Source: Oscillospiraceae bacterium
GTDB taxonomy: Bacteria; Bacillota; Clostridia; Oscillospirales; Acutalibacteraceae
DNA length: 34,334 nucleotides
Direction of reading: 5' to 3'
Assembly: GCA_015066525.1 (NCBI GenBank)
Contig: SVOG01000064.1
Coordinates: 1-34,334, forward strand
A program made the translations under genes and the position numbers. Of the stretch, positions 1-7,078 are shown one piece after another (the stretch's first letter is position 1; each line of letters begins with the position of its first letter). A model generated the notes under the pieces. That model made no database searches. It was not told the DNA's origin and was given only the letters and a program-made list of their open reading frames with translations.

Positions 1-57
1 AACACGAAGTTCCTTGTCTTTGATTTCGCCGTTAAGCTGGGGAGCATCCTTGCTGAT
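1..57 (-). CDS. infC: Translation initiation factor IF-3, N-terminal fragment
   Basis: Only the first 19 codons are inside the window; the gene continues past position 1. The reading ISKDAPQLNGEIKDKELRV matches the IF-3 N-terminus (ISKD...N..I...E.R.I). IF-3 binds the 30S subunit and proofreads start codons and initiator tRNA. There is no ATG. The sequence GAGAGGTG (64-71, minus strand) acts as ribosome site, followed by six T and then ATC at 57-55, so AUC is the likely start. An in-frame GTG at 66-64 is the alternative but lies inside the ribosome site. Non-AUG starts are normal for infC (AUU in E. coli) and allow IF-3 to repress its own translation. The family call is firm; the start is an inference. 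Confidence 0.82.
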   Translation of the reverse strand, partial: MSKDAPQLNGEIKDKELRV

Positions 58-245
58 AAAAAACACCTCTCATTAATTAGCTTTGAGCTGCGAGCTACAA
101 GCTGCAAGCTCTTGGGTGGGCTACGCCCACACCCATTGAATAAAAATAAGTACAAGCGCAGAATGCCCGTACTTACCGTGTATCAAATAAGTATTGCCCT
201 CTTTACTCACGCTGGAGGGGAGAACGGGTGTTCTGCTTTGTTGTG
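58..245 (-). promoter_or_regulatory. infC leader, probable L20-type attenuator
   Basis: A leader of about 190 nt separates the infC promoter from infC. It contains a small hairpin (AGAAC/GTTCT arms, 221-234) and a second hairpin with arms AAGTAC (148-153) and GTACTT (169-174). On the minus strand the second hairpin is followed by ATTTTTATT, which is terminator-like. Firmicute infC-rpmI-rplT operons are typically controlled by an L20-binding leader with a terminator, and the position fits. I did not fold the complete structure, so the L20 assignment is an inference. The start-proximal part is occupied by heptamer repeats. Confidence 0.5.
83..110 (+). repeat. Heptamer array (four 7-bp units)
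   Basis: Four consecutive 7-mers: TTGAGCT, GCGAGCT, ACAAGCT, GCAAGCT. It lies in the infC leader. The associated core (TTACTCGCTTTGCTC on the minus strand) sits separately at about 297-311. It belongs to the same family as the arrays at 2620, 9543, 24664, 25832, 26831 and 28843. Confidence 0.7.
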
Positions 246-250
246 CGGAT

Positions 251-279
251 ATATTAACATAAAAAAAGCGCTTTGTCAA
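251..279 (-). promoter_or_regulatory. infC promoter
   Basis: The -35 TTGACA (279-274) and -10 TAATAT (256-251) are separated by 17 bp. The start site would be near 244, giving the long infC leader. Confidence 0.75.
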
Positions 280-317
280 GCACTTTTTTATTGTTTGAGC
301 AAAGCGAGTAACAAATT

Positions 318-432
318 TGGCTTCCCCCGGGGGGGAAGCTGTCCGCAAACACTTGCAGCGGACTGATGAGGGGCATAATACACCTCATCCGTCGGCTTTG
401 CCGCCACCTTCCCCTCAAGGGGAAGGCTTTTT
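318..432. repeat. Intergenic palindromic repeat, possible transcript end
   Basis: A string of short inverted repeats fills the spacer between infC and the carboxypeptidase gene: a GGCTTCCCCC-type palindrome, CCGC/GCGG pairs, GATGAGG/CCTCATC, and finally CCTTCCCC/GGGGAAGG followed on the plus strand by a T run. It resembles common intergenic repeats of gut Firmicutes. No clean T-tailed terminator was found for the minus-strand carboxypeptidase gene, so this structure may serve as its 3' end. Confidence 0.5.
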
Positions 433-1841
433 TATTTTCTTCTTGCAGGTGGCGGAAGATAATCATCTCCGCCGTAGTATTCACGGTTTGCCTGCTCATC
501 AAGTTCGCGCTGACGGCGGCGTTTCTCGGCGATGCGACGGTTATTCTTGCGGATACGGTTGGCAAAAATAATGATATAAAGTACAACGAGAAGTATCAGT
601 ATCAGCAGAATGGCAAGCACAATCTTCTGTCCGAAGAAGCGCTTGAGTCCGTTGGAAATCGTCAGAAAGGTCGAAAGCTCCACCGATTTTGCCGCGACGA
701 GATCCACACGCGAAATGACCTTGTCGGCGTAGATAATCTCCGCCTTGCAGACACGCTCACCCGCCGTAATCGGCGCGTCGAGTTCCTCGGGCGCTTCAAC
801 GGGTTTCACCATCACTGCCGACGGGTCGAGCGACACGGGAACGAGGGTGGTCACATCCTCGTCAGCCACGAGCTGCACGGTGTCGGCGTCCTTGCCGTTC
901 TTCACGGGAATCTCGGTCACGAGGTCGTTTTTGCGGATAACGGTCGAATACTTCAGCGAGTCAAACGCCCAGTCAAAAAGCGTTGCCGCGTCGATAAACG
1001 AGCACTTTGTATCAATCCCCTTCAGCTTCTTAATCGGGGAATCCATCACGACGGCGAGATAGTTATAGCCGTCCTTCGACGCCTTGGTAATAACGCAGTA
1101 GCCCGCCTCGCTCGTGGAGCCGGTCTTGATACCCTCGGCATACTCATAATAATATGTTACATGGAATTTGTCGAGCATAAAGTTCGTGTGGATAAAATTG
1201 TATTTGCCGTATTTGTACTGCTGGGTGGTCGCGATTTTTACAAAAGTCTCGTTTTTAAGCGCCTCGAGCGTAATCTTCGCCATATCCTCAGCAGTGGTGT
1301 AGTGGTCGTCGGCGTGCAATCCGTCGGGATTGACAAAATGCGTATTCTCGCAGCCGATGGATTTCGCCCAGTCGTTCATCATCTTGACAAAATCGGTCAC
1401 CGTGCCCGCCACATACTCACCGAGCACCTCGCACGCGTCGCACGCTGAGTGTACCATCGTCAGATACAAAAGCTGCTCAATCGTCAGCTCATCGCCGGGT
1501 TTCAGTCCAGCCACCTGCGCACCCGTACCGGACAGCACGAGGATAGCGCCCTCGCTGACCGTCGTCTTAGCCTTCAAATCCTTGACGTGATTCAGCGTCA
1601 CGATGGCGGTCACAATCTTCGTCAGTGACGCGGGGTACTTTCTCTTTGTCTGATTCTTCGCGGCGATAACGGGGAAATCCGTATCGTCAAGGTTAATCAG
1701 CATATATGCGTCGGCATAGACCTTGGAGGTCACGTCGTAGAGTGCCTCGTTATCCTCCTGCGCGAAAGCCGCCATCGGCACCGTCAGCACCGAAAGCAAC
1801 ATTATAATAAACGCCATAAAAAGCGATAAGGTTTTCTTCAT
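432..1841 (-). CDS. D-alanyl-D-alanine carboxypeptidase (peptidase S11), membrane anchored
   Basis: A DacA-like low-molecular-weight penicillin-binding protein of 469 residues. It trims the terminal D-Ala of peptidoglycan stem peptides outside the cell. A signal peptide (1-28, ending AAFA) precedes the S11 domain. The catalytic SxxK is S72-L-T-K75 and the KTG motif is K239-T-G. The usual SxN triad is S132-A-C134, so Asn is replaced by Cys. After the catalytic domain and a beta-rich C-terminal domain comes a transmembrane helix (about 406-427) and a basic tail, a type I anchor in place of the usual amphipathic helix. The ribosome site before ATG is weak. It is divergent from the phosphoesterase-like gene. 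The family is secure; full activity with the Cys substitution is not shown. Confidence 0.93.
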   Translation of the reverse strand: MKKTLSLFMAFIIMLLSVLTVPMAAFAQEDNEALYDVTSKVYADAYMLINLDDTDFPVIAAKNQTKRKYPASLTKIVTAIVTLNHVKDLKAKTTVSEGAILVLSGTGAQVAGLKPGDELTIEQLLYLTMVHSACDACEVLGEYVAGTVTDFVKMMNDWAKSIGCENTHFVNPDGLHADDHYTTAEDMAKITLEALKNETFVKIATTQQYKYGKYNFIHTNFMLDKFHVTYYYEYAEGIKTGSTSEAGYCVITKASKDGYNYLAVVMDSPIKKLKGIDTKCSFIDAATLFDWAFDSLKYSTVIRKNDLVTEIPVKNGKDADTVQLVADEDVTTLVPVSLDPSAVMVKPVEAPEELDAPITAGERVCKAEIIYADKVISRVDLVAAKSVELSTFLTISNGLKRFFGQKIVLAILLILILLVVLYIIIFANRIRKNNRRIAEKRRRQRELDEQANREYYGGDDYLPPPARRK

Positions 1842-1845
1842 ACTC

Positions 1846-1905
1846 TTGACACCGTCCGAAATAAATTATATCATATATATTAGCATAAACGTCACGATAA
1901 TACAA
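1846..1905. promoter_or_regulatory. Divergent overlapping promoters
   Basis: On the plus strand TTGACA (1846-1851) and TATCAT (1869-1874), 17-bp spacer, point to the phosphoesterase-like gene. On the minus strand TTGTAT (1905-1900) and TAATAT (1882-1877), 17-bp spacer, point to the carboxypeptidase gene. The two face each other in the 84-bp gap, so transcription of one may interfere with the other. Confidence 0.6.
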
Positions 1906-1925
1906 GAAACTTTCGGGAGAAAAAT

Positions 1926-2600
1926 ATGGTTTACATCACGGGCGATGTCCACGGCGATATCCGCTTTTTCAAAAATCCGGCGCTGCGCAAACTGACCGAG
2001 GACGACACGCTGATTATCTGCGGCGATTTCGGTTTTCTGTGGAACGGCAGCGAGAGCGAGAAAAAGGCGCTCAAAGAACTGAGCAAGAAAAAATACACCA
2101 TCTGCTTCATAGACGGTGCGCACGAAAATTTTGATATGCTGAATGCCTACCGCCCCTACCGCTACAAGGGCGGAAACGCGCATAAAATAGCCGACAACAT
2201 CTACCACCTCTGCCGCGGCGAGATATTCACGTTTGAGAAAAAAACCTTTTTCTGTATGGGCGGCGGCGAGAGCGAAGACGCAAATATGCGCACCCTCGGA
2301 CAAAGCTGGTGGAAGGAAGAGATGCCGAGCAACGAGGAGTTGATGAACGGCGCCGAGAATCTCAAGGACGCAGGGTATCAGGTCAACTATGTGCTCTCCT
2401 ACGAGGCACCCGCGATTGCAAAGGATTTCATCCGCCTGCACACAAACCAAAACATCCACATTACCCCGCTGAATACCTATCTGCAGGAGCTGATGAAGAG
2501 TGTGGAATACGCGCACTGGTACTTCGGCTCGCTGCATATGGACCTCAATATCAGCAAAAAGATGACGGCAGTATTCAACGAGATAATAAAAATAAGGTAG
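1926..2600 (+). CDS. Metallophosphoesterase-fold protein with degenerate active site
   Basis: A calcineurin-like phosphoesterase-fold protein of 224 residues. ATG follows GGGAG at good spacing. The first metal motif G6-D-V-H-G-D is intact, as is G33-D-F-G. Later motifs are altered. The family GNHE is G64-A-H-E, the His of the TH motif is replaced (S158-Y159), and the final GHxH is G201-S-L-H. The surrounding sequence (NFDMLNAY, HWYFG) still matches the family closely, so these look like real substitutions and not misalignment. I expect reduced or lost hydrolase activity; it may bind a nucleotide or a partner instead. No partner gene is evident, and it forms a single-gene unit ended by its own terminator. 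Confidence 0.85.
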   Translation: MVYITGDVHGDIRFFKNPALRKLTEDDTLIICGDFGFLWNGSESEKKALKELSKKKYTICFIDGAHENFDMLNAYRPYRYKGGNAHKIADNIYHLCRGEIFTFEKKTFFCMGGGESEDANMRTLGQSWWKEEMPSNEELMNGAENLKDAGYQVNYVLSYEAPAIAKDFIRLHTNQNIHITPLNTYLQELMKSVEYAHWYFGSLHMDLNISKKMTAVFNEIIKIR

Positions 2601-2618
2601 GCAGCGCCTACCTTTTTT
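2596..2618 (+). terminator. Terminator of the phosphoesterase-like gene
   Basis: Stem GGTAGGC/GCCTACC with loop AGC, followed by TTTTTT. The TAG stop codon (2598-2600) lies inside the stem. Confidence 0.85.
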
Positions 2619-2619
2619 C

Positions 2620-2660
2620 TTGAGCCTTTTGCCCAAGGGGCAATCCTTGAGCCTTGAGCC
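2620..2660 (+). repeat. Heptamer array, TTGAGCC type
   Basis: TTGAGCC, then TTTTGCCC with a small GCCC/GGGC palindrome, then TTGAGCC twice. The same block occurs at 9543-9617 and 25832-25872. It sits between two terminators. Confidence 0.8.
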
Positions 2661-2661
2661 T

Positions 2662-2695
2662 AAAAAAAGCAACCGCAGAAGCGGTTGCATTTTTT
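2662..2695. terminator. Bidirectional terminator between the phosphoesterase-like gene and gdhA
   Basis: Stem GCAACCGC/GCGGTTGC (2669-2676/2681-2688), loop AGAA, flanked by an A run on the left and a T run on the right, so it can act on both strands. It mainly ends gdhA. Confidence 0.85.
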
Positions 2696-2696
2696 A

Positions 2697-4046
2697 TTAA
2701 TAAATACCCTGCTCAATCATTGCCTGAGCAACCTTTTCGAAGCCGGCGATGTTCGCGCCTGCAACAAGGTTATAGCCCATATTGTAACGAGCGGCAGCTT
2801 CCATAGAAATCTTATGAATCTCAATCATTGCGTTGTGGAGTCTCTCGTCAACTTCCTCCGCTGTCCAGCGAAGTCTCTGGGAGTTCTGGCTCATCTCGAG
2901 ACCGGATACGCAAACGCCGCCGGCGTTAACAGCCTTGGACGGAGCGATAATAACGCCCTCCGTCTCCATAAAGAGGTCAAATGCGTCCTCAGTAGTCGGC
3001 ATATTCGCAACCTCGATATAGTACTTCGTACCGTTAGCGATAATCTTCTTAGCTTCTTCGAGCGTTACCTCATTCTGGGTAGCGCAAGGCATTGCGACAT
3101 CAACCTTAACGCCCCACGGTTTCTCGCCCGGGTGGAACTCACAACCGAACTTGTCGGCATAATCCTGCGCCTTGTCCCTGCCTGATGCACGCATCTCAAG
3201 GAGGTAGTTAATCTTTTCATCCGTTACGATACCGTCCGGGTCGTAAACATATCCGTCGGGGCCGGAAATGGTCACTGCCTTACCGCCAAGTTCTGCAATC
3301 TTCTTAGCAGCGCCCCACGCAACGTTACCGAAACCGGAAAGGGCGAAGGTCTTGCCCTTGATATCGTCATTCTCGTGCTTAAATACTTCGCAAGCATAGT
3401 AAACTGCGCCGAAACCTGTTGCCTCGGGACGGATGAGAGAACCGCCGTAGGTCTGACCCTTACCGGTAAGGACGCCGTTTTCATAAGCGTCGCGGATTCT
3501 CTTGTACTGACCGAAGAGGTAGCCGATTTCTCTGCCGCCTACGCCGATATCGCCTGCGGGAACGTCAACATCGGGACCGATGTGGCGCTGAAGTTCTGTC
3601 ATAAATGCCTGGCAAAAACGCATAATTTCGCCGTTGCTTCTGCCTCTCGGGTCAAAGTCGGAGCCGCCCTTGCCGCCGCCCATCGGGAGACCGGTGAGGG
3701 AGTTCTTAAAGGTCTGCTCAAAACCGAGGAAGTACATAATAGAAGCGTTTACGCTGGGGTGGAAACGAAGTCCGCCCTTGTAAGGACCGATGGCAGAGTT
3801 AAACTGCACACGGAAACCTCTGTTTACCTGCGTCTTGCCGTTATCGTCAACCCATGCAACGCGGAAACAGATGAATCTCTCAGGCTCGACCATTCTGCCG
3901 AGGATATCGAATTCCTCAAGCTCGGGTCTCTCGTTGACAACACCCTCGAGTGAGCGAAGAACCTCTTTCACGCACTGGATGAATTCCGGCTTTTCGCTGT
4001 CGCGCTGCTCTACTCTGGCAATAACGCTTTCGATGTATTTGTTCAT
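2697..4046 (-). CDS. gdhA: Glutamate dehydrogenase (NADP-type, hexameric)
   Basis: 449 residues, the usual length of the hexameric bacterial enzyme. It interconverts 2-oxoglutarate plus ammonia and glutamate in the cytoplasm, linking nitrogen and carbon metabolism. The N-terminal substrate domain holds GPYKGGLRFHPSVN and the GGGKGGSDFDPRG segment with the catalytic Lys. The Rossmann domain begins near FALSGFGNVAWGAA. The C-terminal half contains NAGGVCVSGLEMSQNS, typical of this family. Start: ATG preceded by AAGGAG. It has its own consensus promoter and terminator, so it is monocistronic. NADP preference is assumed from the subfamily and not read from a decisive residue. Confidence 0.96.
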   Translation of the reverse strand: MNKYIESVIARVEQRDSEKPEFIQCVKEVLRSLEGVVNERPELEEFDILGRMVEPERFICFRVAWVDDNGKTQVNRGFRVQFNSAIGPYKGGLRFHPSVNASIMYFLGFEQTFKNSLTGLPMGGGKGGSDFDPRGRSNGEIMRFCQAFMTELQRHIGPDVDVPAGDIGVGGREIGYLFGQYKRIRDAYENGVLTGKGQTYGGSLIRPEATGFGAVYYACEVFKHENDDIKGKTFALSGFGNVAWGAAKKIAELGGKAVTISGPDGYVYDPDGIVTDEKINYLLEMRASGRDKAQDYADKFGCEFHPGEKPWGVKVDVAMPCATQNEVTLEEAKKIIANGTKYYIEVANMPTTEDAFDLFMETEGVIIAPSKAVNAGGVCVSGLEMSQNSQRLRWTAEEVDERLHNAMIEIHKISMEAAARYNMGYNLVAGANIAGFEKVAQAMIEQGIY

Positions 4047-4087
4047 AATAATCCACTCCTTATAATAAGTTACATCTTTACCTTTCT

Positions 4088-4116
4088 ATTGTACCGCGGC
4101 GGGTAAAATATGTCAA
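4088..4116 (-). promoter_or_regulatory. gdhA promoter
   Basis: TTGACA (4116-4111) and TACAAT (4093-4088) with a 17-bp spacer, about 40 bp before the start codon. Confidence 0.8.
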
Positions 4117-4159
4117 TGGTTTTTTACGTGACATAACCCAATCTCGCAGGGCGGTGCGT

Positions 4160-4334
4160 TTGTAGGGGCGATTCACGAATCGCCCGCGGGGCGCCGAGCC
4201 CTTGGAGCGGGCGCCTCACCCTTTTGTCACCTGCGGTGACATTTTTGCTAGCGCAGACGCTCCCCTCTGTCACTTCGTGACATCTCCCCGTTTAGCGGGG
4301 AGTACCTCAAGGGGAATCACGTCGCCCCCTACAA
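4160..4334. repeat. TGTAGGG-bounded inverted-repeat element (MITE-like)
   Basis: The element begins TTGTAGGGGCGA (4160-4171) and ends TCGCCCCCTACAA (4322-4334), nearly perfect terminal inverted repeats. Inside are several palindromes: CGATTCACGAATCG, GTCACCTGCGGTGAC, GTCACTTCGTGAC and CTCCCCGTTTAGCGGGGAG. There is no coding sequence. Smaller relatives lie at 6891-6952, 25728-25802 and 31075-31193. Mobility is an inference from structure and dispersal. Confidence 0.55.
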
Positions 4335-4383
4335 TTGCTCGTTCGTGCGTGGTTGTCCGCGGGAGGGTATCCCGACCCTCCCG

Positions 4384-4410
4384 CAAAAAAAGCACGGATT
4401 GCTCCGTGCT
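4384..4410 (-). terminator. Terminator of the secreted-protein gene
   Basis: Stem AGCACGGA/TCCGTGCT with loop TTGC (plus-strand reading), followed on the minus strand by a run of about eight T. Confidence 0.8.
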
Positions 4411-4419
4411 TTGTTGTGT

Positions 4420-6870
4420 TTATTTAACTTTTATGGTTTTGCTCTTTGACCAAGCGCTGTAGTACTTCGTCTTGCCGACGGTTTTGTATGTGCGGACGCG
4501 GACATAGTACTTTTTCTTGCTGCCCAGCTTTTTAATTATAGTGCTTGTGGTCTTGTTCTTTGATACGGTTACCTTTTTAATGTTCTTTGTGAACTTTGAA
4601 TCGGTGGCAACCTGAATCTGGTAACCCGTTGTTTTTGTGGTCTGCTTTTTCCACGTTGCTTTGAGCTGCGCCTTCTTGGGACTTGAAACCTTTGATACGC
4701 TTGTGCCCTTGGGATTAATCTTAAAGGTGAGCTTTTTGCTGCCCTCGTACTTGCTGCCCTTGAACTTAACCGTTACTGCGTAGGAGCCGATTGCTTTTCT
4801 GCCGCTTGCGTAAGTAACGGTATAGTTACTTGCTGCAATCGTGTTGCCCCGGCTGTCCTTTACGGTAACGGTGGGCTTTTTAGCCTTGCCATCGTAGGTG
4901 TACGCCGTCTTAGAGAGTGTAAAGGTTTTGGGAGCATAGATAACTTCGCTGCTCTGCACGTCACCGCACGCGCACTTTTGGACTATACTGCCGTTTTCGC
5001 TAAGCGTAGCAGGAGTAATCAAAGGGGCGTAGTCGTGTACGTGGGGCGGAATCGTAACGGTTACGAAAAATTCCCTGGCGGTGCCGCCGTAGTAACCGCC
5101 GATTTTACCCGTTTTGTCGTTAATCATTGCGTCTACGCTTTTTGCAATTGTGTTGTAGCCCTCGGGTGTAAAACGCACGCCTACCGTGTAAGTCTTATCG
5201 CCGACAAAGGTATCGGTTGCCTGCAAAACATTTTCGCCGTTTTTGTCGAATACGTTATCGCAGTCGAACCAGTCAACGATGGATACCGTGTATCCCTCGT
5301 CCGTAGTGCTTACAGTCGTTTCGCCGACGGTGCCGCCGTCCTTAAAGCCGCTGACCGTTGCCGAAACATCGGTAAATTCCTTAGCCGTAATGCCGTTTAC
5401 GGTAACGGTGAATTTCGCGCCGCTGTCAGACATATAGCTGTAATTGCTCAAATCAAGCTGAAGCTTAACAGTTGAATTTTCGCTGTAAACATCAAATGTG
5501 ATATTGCAGTCTGCATTATATTTTGCCTTCTGAGCAATACCCGACGCTATAGCATTAGTGTTTTCCGGTCCGAAAGTGCTTGTCCAGCCGCCGTCGAGCG
5601 CAAATTTAAATTCGTAATTTCCGGCGCCAACGTTATCATAAGCGATTTCCCATACACCGGATGTTACCTCACTCAGCTTATTGTCGTCTGAGAAAGTCCA
5701 ACCTTTATCATTGAGAAAGTTGTTTTTGCCCGTTCCTATTGCAGTAACAGAACTTACAGGCAAAACATATTCATCGACAACGTCACCGCTTACACTCACC
5801 TTATTAGTGCTTGAATAATACGTTACCGTAAATTCTCCGGCGCCTGTTATTGTAAAGGTGTAGTTTCTTCCGAATTCGTCGCCGTACCACTGTGAACCGC
5901 CGTCCGTAACTTTAAGCATTGCTTTGGGAACTGCTTTGGTAGCGGTAAAGGTTCTGCTGTATGTTCCGTCGCCGTTATTGCGAAGACCGCCTTCCGGATT
6001 GCCCGGTGTAAATCCCCAGGAGAAGCAGTCGCCCACTGCATAAAAGTCAAAAGTCTCCGCATAAGTTGACCGGAACCATTTGTAACTGTCGTTCTGGCTT
6101 GCGTCATAGGAAACGGCACCCGTGCTGGTCATATTATAGGACGCAAGGGCTGTAACGTTGCTTGTGAGCGTAGGCGCTATGCCCAAAGCATTGTTGTTGC
6201 CGATAGCAGTTACTCTTCCGCCGTTAATGCTTAATGAATCCGCGGAAATACCACATCCCGGATTTCCGTTCGTACCACCGGTTGCCGTCAGCGAGCCGCC
6301 GTTAACGGTAAGCTTTTCGGATTGTATTCCCAATCCGTAAGCATTCGTCTTACCGTTTCCCGTTGCACTCACATTACCGCCGTTTAAGGTAATATCGCCA
6401 TTAACGGAGGCAAAAATACCGTTAGTACCACCGGTTATGTTAATACTTCCGCCTTTAATTAACAGCTTGTTGTTATCATAAGAATAAATGCCGTTTAAGC
6501 TGCCTGTAATTGTGAAATCACCGTTCAACGTCAGATTCTTTTTACCTTCTGCATATATTCCGAATCCGGTACTGCTGTTGCCCACGGTTCCATAACCGAT
6601 AACGGTAAGGTTATCTGTCGTATAAATCGCAGCCGTGCCATAGTAGGTTTCATAGCTCGTTTGAATGTTTGCGTTATTAAGAATCAGGGTTTTTGTCTGG
6701 GCATTATAGCTTATTGTGCCATCGCCAAGAACGTTTTCTGCGTTGGTGCTTGTAACTTGTGTTCCGCCAACCCAGACGTCGTAATCCTCAGCAAGAGCCG
6801 AAAACGGCAGTGCACACAGCGTAGTGATTACCATAACTACCGCCAGCAGAACTGATAATGATTTTTTCAT
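4420..6870 (-). CDS. Large secreted multidomain surface protein, carbohydrate-related modules likely
   Basis: 816 residues, exported. The signal peptide covers about 1-27 (cleavage after ALA). Residues about 28-255 are short Asn/Gly-rich repeats (LTLNGDFTITGS, LLIKGGSINITGG, LTVNGGSLTATGG) typical of a right-handed beta-helix. Residues about 265-500 contain two beta-sandwich-like parts (FEFKF-type stretch with GGWTSTFG) reminiscent of starch-binding modules. A further beta domain follows, then an Ig-like domain (about 650-720) and an Fn3-like domain (about 725-816) with a Lys-rich end. No catalytic motif and no LPXTG or S-layer-homology anchor is seen. It has its own promoter and terminator. 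The function is unknown; binding of a polysaccharide is the best guess. Confidence 0.8.
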   Translation of the reverse strand: MKKSLSVLLAVVMVITTLCALPFSALAEDYDVWVGGTQVTSTNAENVLGDGTISYNAQTKTLILNNANIQTSYETYYGTAAIYTTDNLTVIGYGTVGNSSTGFGIYAEGKKNLTLNGDFTITGSLNGIYSYDNNKLLIKGGSINITGGTNGIFASVNGDITLNGGNVSATGNGKTNAYGLGIQSEKLTVNGGSLTATGGTNGNPGCGISADSLSINGGRVTAIGNNNALGIAPTLTSNVTALASYNMTSTGAVSYDASQNDSYKWFRSTYAETFDFYAVGDCFSWGFTPGNPEGGLRNNGDGTYSRTFTATKAVPKAMLKVTDGGSQWYGDEFGRNYTFTITGAGEFTVTYYSSTNKVSVSGDVVDEYVLPVSSVTAIGTGKNNFLNDKGWTFSDDNKLSEVTSGVWEIAYDNVGAGNYEFKFALDGGWTSTFGPENTNAIASGIAQKAKYNADCNITFDVYSENSTVKLQLDLSNYSYMSDSGAKFTVTVNGITAKEFTDVSATVSGFKDGGTVGETTVSTTDEGYTVSIVDWFDCDNVFDKNGENVLQATDTFVGDKTYTVGVRFTPEGYNTIAKSVDAMINDKTGKIGGYYGGTAREFFVTVTIPPHVHDYAPLITPATLSENGSIVQKCACGDVQSSEVIYAPKTFTLSKTAYTYDGKAKKPTVTVKDSRGNTIAASNYTVTYASGRKAIGSYAVTVKFKGSKYEGSKKLTFKINPKGTSVSKVSSPKKAQLKATWKKQTTKTTGYQIQVATDSKFTKNIKKVTVSKNKTTSTIIKKLGSKKKYYVRVRTYKTVGKTKYYSAWSKSKTIKVK

Positions 6871-6890
6871 AATTTTAACTCCTTTTTGTG

Positions 6891-6952
6891 CGGGCGGATG
6901 ATATCCGCCCCTACGGTTTTCTTTGGAGCGTCGGGGTCGCCGCTCCCTACAG
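6891..6952. repeat. Two short palindromic elements in the 5' leader
   Basis: GGGCGGATGATATCCGCCC followed by CTAC (6892-6914), then GGAGCG ... CGCTCCCTACAG (6925-6952). They belong to the TGTAGGG/CCCTACA family and lie in the untranslated leader of the secreted-protein gene, where they would form hairpins. Confidence 0.55.
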
Positions 6953-6963
6953 CTATCATATTA

Positions 6964-6993
6964 ATTTTAACATATAGCAATTTACATTGTCAA
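6964..6993 (-). promoter_or_regulatory. Promoter of the secreted-protein gene
   Basis: TTGACA (6993-6988) and TAAAAT (6969-6964), 18-bp spacer. The predicted leader is about 90 nt. Confidence 0.65.
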
Positions 6994-7042
6994 CGGTATA
7001 ATGATGCCGCAAACAACCCCTCAGTCTGCATAAATGAAGACA

Positions 7043-7063
7043 GCTCCCCTTACACAGGGGAGC
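7043..7063 (-). terminator. Hairpin downstream of clpC
   Basis: Stem GCTCCCCT/AGGGGAGC with a five-base loop, just past the clpC stop. There is no good T run on the minus strand, so it may be an RNA-stabilising 3' hairpin or a repeat; no better terminator for the operon was found. Confidence 0.4.
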
Positions 7064-7078
7064 CTTATTGGGATTGGT

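Noticed and set aside
366-1448. Open frame of 360 codons on the plus strand
   Set aside because: Antisense to the carboxypeptidase gene, whose signal peptide and catalytic motifs are on the minus strand; the translation is Arg/His-rich with no family resemblance.
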